From NCBI GenBank assembly GCA_024710825.1, contig JANJUA010000306.1:1-6173 (forward strand): 6,173 nucleotides of DNA, in the 5' to 3' direction. A model generated the notes under the pieces. That model made no database searches, was not told the DNA's origin, and saw only the letters and a program-made list of their open reading frames with translations. Of the stretch, positions 1-5,657 are shown piece after piece. Origin of the DNA: Solirubrobacteraceae bacterium. GTDB lineage: Bacteria > Actinomycetota > Thermoleophilia > Solirubrobacterales > Solirubrobacteraceae. Positions within the stretch are counted from its first letter, which is position 1. Every line of letters begins with the position of its first letter. Position numbers and translations under genes: made by a program.

Positions 1-826
1 CGCGCTCGCGCGCCTCGCGCTCCGCGCGCTCCGCGGCGGCTCGCGCCGCCACCGCCGCGTGCTGGGCCTCGGCGCCCTCGCGCCGGACGCCGTCGATCTC
101 CGCGGCCAGGGACCGGGCGTGCTGCTCGGCCGCGCTCAGGCGAGCGCGCAGAGCCTCCAGGCGGCGCTCGGCGGCCGCCGTCGCCTCGTCGCGCTCCTGC
201 TCGGCCTCCGAGCGCACGCGGCGCTCGGACTCCTCGCGCTGCTCGGCCTCCCGGAGCCGGGTGGCGAGCGCGGAGCGGTCCGCCTCGGCCGAGCGCAGCC
301 CCGCCTCCAGCAGCCCGAGCTGGGTCTCCAAGGTCTCGACGGTCGCCTCGGCCGCCTGCGCGCGCCGCATCAGCCCCTCGTCGGCCAGGCCCTCGCGCCG
401 CGAGCGCAGCGACTCGAGCACGGCCGGCGCCACCACCGTCGCCGGCGGGGGCGCGACCGCCCCGTCGGCCGGCGCCGGCACCGCGGGGCGCAGCGGCATC
501 TCACGGGCGCCTATCCACAGGGACGATCCCGCGGCCAGCGCGCTCCGCAGCACCACGGGCACCTCGAACCGCGCGACCCACGCGCCGTCCTCGCCGGTCT
601 GCGCCGACAGCGCCCGGAAGCGGCGGCCGTCCACGACGAGCTCGACCGCAGCGTCCGCTGCCGCCGCCCGTCGCGCCGTCCCGGCGTCCCCCGCGCCCGC
701 GGCGCCGTCTCGCCATCGACCGCACACCCGCACCGACAGCTCGTCGGCGGTCGAAGGCAACCACTCGACGCGCTCGACGTCGAGCTCCGGGCCCAGGGGC
801 GATCCGTCGGGGATGGGACGCGTCAC
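1..826 (-). CDS. Coiled-coil protein of unknown function, 5' part only (3' end beyond the left edge)
   Basis: An open frame of 275 codons starts at GTG 826-824 and runs off the window with no stop. I do not recognise the family. Residues about 13-113 look like a compact beta-rich domain, with alternating hydrophobic stretches such as ELSVRVCGRWRD (29-40), VELVVDGRRF (61-70) and SSLWIGAREMPL (101-112). An Ala/Pro-rich linker follows (about 113-136). From about 137 to the edge the chain is rich in Glu, Arg, Ala and Leu with no proline, and heptads can be followed through V163, L166, L170, L173, L177, A180, L187, L191 and A194, so a long coiled coil is predicted. There is no signal peptide or membrane segment in the visible part, so a cytoplasmic structural or scaffold role is possible but only inferred. 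It is separated from the arginine operon by a hairpin and has its own promoter. GTG 886 is an alternative start that would add 20 residues, but it would lie upstream of that promoter. Confidence 0.8.
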   Translation of the reverse strand, partial: MTRPIPDGSPLGPELDVERVEWLPSTADELSVRVCGRWRDGAAGAGDAGTARRAAAADAAVELVVDGRRFRALSAQTGEDGAWVARFEVPVVLRSALAAGSSLWIGAREMPLRPAVPAPADGAVAPPPATVVAPAVLESLRSRREGLADEGLMRRAQAAEATVETLETQLGLLEAGLRSAEADRSALATRLREAEQREESERRVRSEAEQERDEATAAAERRLEALRARLSAAEQHARSLAAEIDGVRREGAEAQHAAVAARAAAERAEREARER

Positions 827-833
827 GGCGCGG

Positions 834-863
834 AATCTACGGCCGTGGCCGGACGCCGTGCAA
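834..863 (-). promoter_or_regulatory. Putative sigma-70-type promoter for the coiled-coil gene, probably leaderless
   Basis: On the minus strand a -35 element TTGCAC (863-858) and a -10 element TAGATT (839-834) are separated by 18 bases. Seven bases separate the -10 from the GTG at 826. The -10 fits the actinobacterial TANNNT pattern, and the distance would put the transcription start at or next to the first base of the GTG. That predicts a leaderless mRNA, which is common in actinobacteria and agrees with the lack of a purine-rich ribosome site before this GTG. The AT-rich hexamer stands out in very GC-rich surroundings. It is inferred from motif and spacing only. Confidence 0.6.
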
Positions 864-884
864 GGTACGTCGCCACCGCGGGGC

Positions 885-928
885 ACGCCGACCCCCCCGG
901 GCGCGGACGCCCGAGGCGCAGCCGGCGT
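885..928 (-). terminator. Two-tier GC hairpin at the end of the arginine operon, terminator-like
   Basis: In the minus-strand RNA an inner stem of 9 pairs (916-908 with 903-895, one U-G wobble) closes on a UCCG tetraloop (907-904). An outer 6-pair stem (928-923 with 890-885, ACGCCG/CGGCGT) encloses it. The structure begins directly after the stop codon of the small membrane-protein gene and ends before the promoter of the next gene, which is where an operon terminator is expected. It lacks a U-tract, so it is not a classical intrinsic terminator. High-GC actinobacteria often have such U-less hairpins, but it could instead only protect the 3' end of the mRNA. Confidence 0.5.
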
Positions 929-1096
929 TCAGCTCTCCGCCGACGCGCGGCGGCGCGAGGCCGCCACCAACGCGCCGATCCCGATCAGCACGATCGCCGC
1001 GAGCGCGGACCTGGGCAGCAGCGGCGGGCCGTAGCGGCTGCGCATGTACTGCTTGGCGCCCTTCCAGACGACGAATCCGAGCAGCTTGTAGAGCAC
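929..1096 (-). CDS. Small single-pass membrane protein, 55 residues, at the end of the arg operon
   Basis: The frame starts with GTG 1096-1094, one base after the argG stop, and ends with TGA 931-929. I do not recognise a named family. The N-terminal part (1-30) is basic and aromatic, beginning VLYKLLGFVVWKGAKQYMRS, and includes RYGPP. Residues 31-47 form an uninterrupted hydrophobic stretch (SALAAIVLIGIGALVAA) that fits one transmembrane helix, followed by SRRR and a short polar tail. The greater positive charge before the helix suggests the N-terminus faces the cytoplasm, but RRR after the helix makes the topology uncertain. Spacing suggests translational coupling to argG. Support comes from non-random composition, position, and the terminator-like hairpin directly after its stop. 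No clear ribosome site is seen. A role in arginine metabolism should not be assumed. Confidence 0.68.
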   Translation of the reverse strand: MLYKLLGFVVWKGAKQYMRSRYGPPLLPRSALAAIVLIGIGALVAASRRRASAES

Positions 1097-1097
1097 G

Positions 1098-2420
1098 TCA
1101 GCCGTCTTGCCCCGAATCGGCGTTGCGCAGTCGCCACGCGAGCCGCGACTGCAGCGACCAGATCTCGATGAAGCCCGGCGACGCCTGCTGGGAGAACAGA
1201 CCCCCGGACTCGGCGAACGTCGCGAGCTGCGCGTCGTAGACCGCGTTGGGGGACTCGCGGGTGACGACCCGCGCGGACCCCTTGTAGAGCTTCAGCCCGA
1301 TCGTCCCGGTGACCCGGGCGCTGACGGATTCCATGTAGGCGTCGAGGTCGGAGCGCAGCGGCTCCCACCACAGCCCCGCGTAGACGAGGTAGGCCCAGCG
1401 GCGGTCGAGCTCGGGCTTGAACTGGTTCTGGTGGATCGTCCCCACGAGCTTCTCCAGCTCCCGGTGGGCGGTCAGCACGATCTCGGCGGCCGGGACCTCG
1501 TAGATGTCGCGCACCTTCAGGCCGACGATGCGGTCCTCGATGTGGTCGACGATCCCGACGCCGTGGCGGCAGCCGATCTCGCCCGCCCGCTCCAGCAGGT
1601 CCACGAGCCCGAGCCGCTCGCCGTTGAGCGCCACCGGCACACCGGCCTCGAAGGTCACCTCGAGGATCTCCGGCTCGTCGGGCGCGTCCTCGGGGCGCGT
1701 CACGAGCTGGAAGACGTCGTCCTCGGGCGCGTGCGCCAGATCCTCGATCCACTTGCCCTCCGACGAGCGGCCCCAGAGGTTGTCGTCGATCGAGTACGGC
1801 GCCGACTCCACGCCGCCCTTCACCGGGATGCCGTGCTCGCGCGCGTAGGCGATCTCCTCGTCGCGCCCCATCGACCACGAGCGCACCGGCGCGATGATCT
1901 TCAGCTCGGGCGCGAGGGTCGCGACCGTCGCCTCGATGCGGACCTGGTCGTTGCCCTTGCCGGTGCAGCCGTGCGCGATCGTGTCGCAGCCGGCGCGGCG
2001 CGCGTACTCGCAGGCGAGCTTGGCGATCAGCGGCCGGCCGAGCGCCGTGAACAGCGGGTAGCCGAGCCCGTAGATCGCGTTGGCCTTGATCGCGGGCAGG
2101 ACGAAGTCCTGGGCGAACTCCTCGCGCGCGTCGACCACGTAGGTGTCGACGGCGCCGAGCTGGCGCGCCTTGCCCTCGACGACGCCGTAGTCCTCCCCCG
2201 GCTGCCCGAGGTTGACGGTGAGCGTGACGACCTCCGCCTGGTACTCGTCCTGGATCCACTTGAGCATCACGCTCGTGTCCAGGCCGCCGGAGTAGAGCAA
2301 CAGGACGCGGTTGACCTCGTCCGGGTCGGCCTCGTAGGAGGCGGTGGCCTGCGCGCGCAGGCGCTCGGCGGCCTCGGGCGCCGGGATCGAGTGGGCTGAG
2401 ATGCGGGGGGCGTCGGACAT
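1098..2420 (-). CDS. argG: Argininosuccinate synthase ArgG
   Basis: This ATP-dependent cytoplasmic enzyme joins citrulline and aspartate to give argininosuccinate, AMP and pyrophosphate. The 440-residue product carries the ATP-pyrophosphatase loop YSGGLDTSV (43-51), NLGQPGEDY (70-78), AHGCTGKGNDQVRIE (149-163), APYSIDDNLWGRSSEGK (207-223), the GVPVALNGERL segment (260-270), GCRHGVGIVDHIEDRIVG (283-300) and TGTIGLKLYKGSARVV (371-386). It matches the common bacterial type along its whole length. The signature loop begins about 43 residues in, whereas many homologues reach it within about 10, so there is an N-terminal extension of roughly 35 residues rich in Ala, Glu and Pro. The ATG at 2420 is the first credible start after the argD stop, and I found no in-frame ATG or GTG close to the loop. 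A short GAGAG lies just upstream. The gap to argD is 20 bases, so it is probably co-transcribed. No argH follows. Confidence 0.96.
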   Translation of the reverse strand: MSDAPRISAHSIPAPEAAERLRAQATASYEADPDEVNRVLLLYSGGLDTSVMLKWIQDEYQAEVVTLTVNLGQPGEDYGVVEGKARQLGAVDTYVVDAREEFAQDFVLPAIKANAIYGLGYPLFTALGRPLIAKLACEYARRAGCDTIAHGCTGKGNDQVRIEATVATLAPELKIIAPVRSWSMGRDEEIAYAREHGIPVKGGVESAPYSIDDNLWGRSSEGKWIEDLAHAPEDDVFQLVTRPEDAPDEPEILEVTFEAGVPVALNGERLGLVDLLERAGEIGCRHGVGIVDHIEDRIVGLKVRDIYEVPAAEIVLTAHRELEKLVGTIHQNQFKPELDRRWAYLVYAGLWWEPLRSDLDAYMESVSARVTGTIGLKLYKGSARVVTRESPNAVYDAQLATFAESGGLFSQQASPGFIEIWSLQSRLAWRLRNADSGQDG

Positions 2421-2440
2421 GGCTCTCGGGTGTCGAAGGG

Positions 2441-3571
2441 TCAGGAAGCGGACAGCAGCGCGCCGAGGCGTGCGACGGCCTCGTCGAGCTGCGCCTGCTC
2501 GGCGGTCAGCGGCGGAAGGAGGCGAAGCGTCTGGGGACCGGTCGCGTTGACGACGAGCCGCGGCTCGCGCAGCGCACGGCCCGCGAGCTCGGGGGCGCTG
2601 CGGTCGACGACGTCGAAGGCGACCATCAGGCCGCGGCCGCGGACGGCGGTGGCGCCCGGCAGCTCCTCCAGCGCCGCGCGCAGCCGCTCGCCCTGCGCCC
2701 GCACCCGGGCCAGGAGCGCCTCGTCGTCGAGGAGGTCGAAGACGGCGAGCGCGGCGCGGGCGACGACCGGCCCGCCCGCGAACGTCGAGCCGTGGTCGCC
2801 GGGCGCAAAGACCTCCGCCAGCGCCGGGCCGGTGACGAGCGCCCCGATCGGCAGCCCGCCGCCGAGCGCCTTGGCGGTCGTCAGCGCGTCGGGGACGACG
2901 CCGGTCTGCTGGTAGGCCCACAGCGACCCGGTGCGGCCCATGCCGGTCTGGATCTCGTCGAAGACGAGCGCGGCGCCGTGGGCGTCGCACGCCTCGCGCG
3001 CGGCGCGCAGGACGTCGTCGCCGACGACGTGGACGCCGCTCTCGCCCTGCACGACCTCCAGCACGACCGCGGCGGTCCGCTCGTCCACGGCGGCGGCCAC
3101 CGCGCCCGCCGTCGGCTCGACCGCCCGGAAGCCCGGGACCAGCGGCGCGAACGGCGCCTGCTTGGACTCCTGCGGCGTCGCCGACAGCGCCCCGTAGGTA
3201 CGCCCGTGGAAGCCGCCGTGCAGCACGACGACGTCGCCGCCCTGCCTGCGCTTGCGCACGAGCTTCAGCGCCGCCTCGTTGGCCTCCGCCCCCGAGTTCG
3301 CGAAGAACACGCCCCCGCCGAGCGACGATCGCGACAGCCGCTCGGCCAGCCGCGTCATGGGCTCCGTGTAGAAGAGGTTGCTCACGTGCATCAGGCGGCC
3401 GGCCTGGTCGCGGATCGCCTCGACGACGGCCGGGTGGCAGTGCCCGACGCTCGACACCGAGATGCCGGTGAGACAGTCGAGGTACTCGTTGCCGTCGGCA
3501 TCCCACAGGCGCATCCCCTCGCCGCGGACGAACTCGACGTCGAAGCGGGCGTAGGTGGGCAGCAGGCTCAC
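2441..3571 (-). CDS. argD: Acetylornithine aminotransferase ArgD (class III, PLP-dependent)
   Basis: ArgD transfers an amino group from glutamate to N-acetylglutamate 5-semialdehyde to make N-acetylornithine. Many homologues also act as succinyldiaminopimelate aminotransferase in lysine synthesis. The 376-residue product shows the family blocks in order: GISVSSVGHCHP (36-47), SNLFYTEP (64-71), FFANSGAEANEAALKLVRK (89-107), FHGRTYGALSAT (121-132), DEIQTGMGRTG (205-215), the PLP-binding lysine K234 in TTAKALGGGLPIGA, and HGSTFAGGPV (260-269). Two blocks differ mildly from the usual form: EVVQGESGV where EPIQGEGGV is common, and GSTFAGGP where GTTFGGNP is common. The start is GTG 3571-3569, which overlaps the argB stop by four bases (GTGA) and begins VSLLPTYARFDVEFVRGEG, the normal N-terminus of the family. 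A GGA sits eight bases before it. Upstream in-frame codons belong to the shadow of argB. Confidence 0.95.
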   Translation of the reverse strand: MSLLPTYARFDVEFVRGEGMRLWDADGNEYLDCLTGISVSSVGHCHPAVVEAIRDQAGRLMHVSNLFYTEPMTRLAERLSRSSLGGGVFFANSGAEANEAALKLVRKRRQGGDVVVLHGGFHGRTYGALSATPQESKQAPFAPLVPGFRAVEPTAGAVAAAVDERTAAVVLEVVQGESGVHVVGDDVLRAAREACDAHGAALVFDEIQTGMGRTGSLWAYQQTGVVPDALTTAKALGGGLPIGALVTGPALAEVFAPGDHGSTFAGGPVVARAALAVFDLLDDEALLARVRAQGERLRAALEELPGATAVRGRGLMVAFDVVDRSAPELAGRALREPRLVVNATGPQTLRLLPPLTAEQAQLDEAVARLGALLSAS

Positions 3572-4419
3572 GTCGCAGATCCGATCTTCGTGCCGGTGCC
3601 GGCGTCGGTGAACAGCTCGAGCAGCAGCGAGTGCGGCAGCCTGCCGTCGATGATGTACGCGTTGCCCACCCCGCCGTGGACGGCGTCCAGGCAGGCCCGC
3701 AGCTTCGGCGCCATGCCGCCCGAGATCCCCGGTAGCGCCGCCTCGACCTCGGCGGTCGTCGCCTCGCTGACGACCGACTCCGGATCGGACGGGTCCCGCA
3801 GCCACCCGCGCACGTCGGTCAGGAACAGGACCTTGTAGGCCCGCAGCGCGGCGGCGACGGCGCTCGCCGCCTCGTCGGCGTTGATGTTGTACGAGTTGCC
3901 CTCCGCGTCCGCGCCGACGGAGGCGATCACCGGGATGTAGTCCTGGGCGATGTGGCGGATGACGTCGACGTCGACGCGCTCGATCTGCCCGACGAAGCCG
4001 ATGTCCTCGCCGCCCGGAGCCGCCTGGCGCGCCGCCCGGAACAGGTCGCCGTCGTCGCCCGACAGGCCGACCGCCGACTGCCCGTGGCGGTTCAGCCGCA
4101 GGACGATGTCCTTGTTGACCTTGCCGACGAGCACCATCTTCGCGATCTCCACCGTGGCGCTGTCGCTGACCCGCAGGCCGCTGACGAACTCGACCGGCAT
4201 GTCGAGGCGGTTCATGTACTCGGTGATGTCCGGCCCGCCGCCGTGGACGATCACCGGGTTCAGGCCGACGTACTTCAGGAGCACCACGTCGCGCGCGAAG
4301 TCCTCGCGCAGCGCCGGGTCGCTCATCGCCGCCCCGCCGTACTTGATGACCACCGTGCGGCCGTGGAACTCCCGGATGTAGGGAAGCGCCTCCAGCAGGG
4401 TGCCGACGTCGCGCATCAT
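3568..4419 (-). CDS. argB: Acetylglutamate kinase ArgB
   Basis: ArgB phosphorylates N-acetylglutamate at the gamma-carboxylate, often the controlled step of the pathway. The 283-residue product has the amino-acid-kinase motifs: K26 in IKYGGAAM, HGGGPDI (59-65), GLRVSD (81-86), VGKVNKDIV (98-106), NINAD (178-182, D182 equivalent to the catalytic Asp) and GGMAPKL (234-240, K239 equivalent to the catalytic Lys). About 20 residues precede the first strand (LLEALPYIREFHGRTVVIKYGG). This N-terminal helix, together with the TDAGTGT motif near the C-terminus (271-277), is typical of hexameric kinases inhibited by arginine and is missing in the E. coli type, so feedback inhibition is inferred. KYGGAAM replaces the more usual KYGGNAM. 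The gene begins with tandem ATG codons (4419 and 4416). The first gives an ATGA overlap with the argJ stop and lies eight bases from GGAG. Confidence 0.96.
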   Translation of the reverse strand: MMRDVGTLLEALPYIREFHGRTVVIKYGGAAMSDPALREDFARDVVLLKYVGLNPVIVHGGGPDITEYMNRLDMPVEFVSGLRVSDSATVEIAKMVLVGKVNKDIVLRLNRHGQSAVGLSGDDGDLFRAARQAAPGGEDIGFVGQIERVDVDVIRHIAQDYIPVIASVGADAEGNSYNINADEAASAVAAALRAYKVLFLTDVRGWLRDPSDPESVVSEATTAEVEAALPGISGGMAPKLRACLDAVHGGVGNAYIIDGRLPHSLLLELFTDAGTGTKIGSAT

Positions 4420-5657
4420 GTCGTGTACTCCGCGTTGATCGTCACATACCCGTGGCCGAGGTCGGAGAAGAAGACCTCCGCCTCCGCGCCCTCGCCCGGG
4501 AGGCCGATCTCGTACTCGACCTCCTCGCGCGCCGCCGCCCGCTGGAGCGCCGCGTCGTCGACCGGGAGCGCCATGCCGCCGGAGCACACGCGGATGCCCT
4601 CGATGGCGATGTCGAGCGCCAGCGGCGCGGTGCCGAGCAGGGCGGCGCCGACCGCCTGCGCGATCCGGCCCCAGTTCGGGTCGCCCCCGTGCAGCGCCGT
4701 CTTGACCAGCGGCGAGTTCGCGACCGCGCGGGCGGCCCGCTCGACGCCGTGCGGATGGCCGCCGTGCACGACGACGCGGCCGACCCGGGCGGAGCCCTCG
4801 CCGTCGCGGACCATCAGCAGCGCCAGCTGGCGCAGCAGCGCGTCGAGCGCCTCGCCGAAGCGCAGCTCGTCCTCGGACTCGGGAGCGATCGCGACGCCGC
4901 TCTCGCCCGACGCGATCAGGACGACCGTGTCGTTGGTCGAGAGCTGCCCGTCGACCGAGACCCGGTCGAACGAGCGCTTGACGCAGACGCCGAGCAGCAG
5001 GTCGGCGGTCTCGGGCTCGAGCCTCGCGTCGGTCTGGACGAAGCAGAGCATCGTCGCGAAGCGCGGCGAGATCATCCCGGCGCCCTTGCACTGGGCGGTG
5101 AGCCGGACGCGCCCCGACGGCAGCTCGACGTCGAGCGTCGCCCGCTTGTCGAGCACGTCGGTCGTCTTCATGGCCTCGGCGAGCTCGCCCGCGCCGTCGG
5201 GCGAGAGCCGCGCGTTGGCGGCGAGCAGCCCGTTGACGACCTTCTGGCCGTCGAGCTGCACCCCGATGACGCCGGTCGAGGCGACCGCGACCTGGTCGTT
5301 GGGCACGCCCGCCGCCATCGCCGCCGCGCCCTGCATGCGCGCTGCCTCGTCGAGCCCCGGCCGGCCCGTGGCCGCGTTGGCGTTGCCGGAGTTCACGACC
5401 ACGGCGCGCAGCGCGTCCAGCCGCGCGCGCTCCTGCGTGACGAGCACGGGCGCGGCGAGCACGCCGGACGCGCTGAAGCGCGCCGCGCTGACGGCGTCCG
5501 GCGCCCCGCAGGCGAGCAGCCCGACGTCGAGGCCGCCGCTGGGCTTGATCCCGGCCGCGACGCCCGCCGCCCGGAACCCGGAGGGAAGCCGATCGTCGGA
5601 GGCCTCGGTCACGTGCGGCGGCGCGTCGACCCAGCGCGAGGAGAAGAAGCCGGTCAT
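4416..5657 (-). CDS. argJ: Glutamate N-acetyltransferase ArgJ (ornithine acetyltransferase)
   Basis: ArgJ transfers the acetyl group from N-acetylornithine to glutamate, releasing ornithine and regenerating N-acetylglutamate, so the pathway is cyclic. The 413-residue product shows VNSGNANAATG (88-98), STGVIG (127-132), KGAGMISPRFATMLCF (191-206) with the self-cleavage site between A201 and T202, SVDGQLSTNDT (234-244), GGDPNWGRI (324-332) and the typical C-terminus YVTINAEYTT. Cleavage would give an alpha chain of about 201 and a beta chain of about 212 residues, with T202 as the N-terminal nucleophile. Whether it also uses acetyl-CoA (the bifunctional form) cannot be told from the sequence. 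The ATG at 5657 overlaps the argC stop by four bases, and AGGGA lies four bases before it. Its stop overlaps argB in the same way. Confidence 0.96.
   Translation of the reverse strand: MTGFFSSRWVDAPPHVTEASDDRLPSGFRAAGVAAGIKPSGGLDVGLLACGAPDAVSAARFSASGVLAAPVLVTQERARLDALRAVVVNSGNANAATGRPGLDEAARMQGAAAMAAGVPNDQVAVASTGVIGVQLDGQKVVNGLLAANARLSPDGAGELAEAMKTTDVLDKRATLDVELPSGRVRLTAQCKGAGMISPRFATMLCFVQTDARLEPETADLLLGVCVKRSFDRVSVDGQLSTNDTVVLIASGESGVAIAPESEDELRFGEALDALLRQLALLMVRDGEGSARVGRVVVHGGHPHGVERAARAVANSPLVKTALHGGDPNWGRIAQAVGAALLGTAPLALDIAIEGIRVCSGGMALPVDDAALQRAAAREEVEYEIGLPGEGAEAEVFFSDLGHGYVTINAEYTT
4428..4431 (-). promoter_or_regulatory. Ribosome binding site of argB
   Basis: GGAG on the minus strand lies inside the argJ 3' end, eight bases before ATG 4419 and eleven before ATG 4416. 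The spacing favours the first of the two tandem ATGs, the one that overlaps the argJ stop. Confidence 0.5.

Noticed and set aside
30..60. GC inverted repeat GGCGGC-TCGC-GCCGCC near the left edge.
   Set aside because: It lies inside the coiled-coil coding sequence and is expected from Ala/Arg-rich codons at this composition.
1..1096. The small membrane-protein frame and the coiled-coil frame are in the same reading frame, with only the TGA at 931-929 between them, suggesting one gene broken by a stop or a read-through fusion.
   Set aside because: The roughly 100 bases between them hold a hairpin and a promoter with correct spacing, and open frames are frequent by chance at this GC content. 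Two genes explain the data better.
59..1171. Long plus-strand open frame of 370 codons opposite the coiled-coil gene, and a second plus-strand frame at 261-1034.
   Set aside because: Products are Arg/Ala/Ser-rich and low in structure, and they run antisense to a credible coiled-coil frame and across the intergenic hairpin and promoter. This is typical of GC-rich shadow frames.
1107..2399. 430-codon plus-strand open frame opposite argG.
   Set aside because: It mirrors the argG codons, and the product is an Arg/Asp/Val/Leu-rich shadow with no recognisable motif.
2421..2440. Searched the argD-argG gap for an internal promoter or ARG-box-like operator.
   Set aside because: Only 20 bases, no -10-like element and no AT-rich palindrome; only a weak GAGAG ribosome site.
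3572..3805. Possible N-terminal extension of ArgD to 3805.
   Set aside because: The extra residues are an off-frame reading of argB. The family N-terminus begins at GTG 3571.
2792..3838. 348-codon plus-strand open frame opposite argD and the end of argB.
   Set aside because: It crosses two well-supported antisense genes and shows no family motif.
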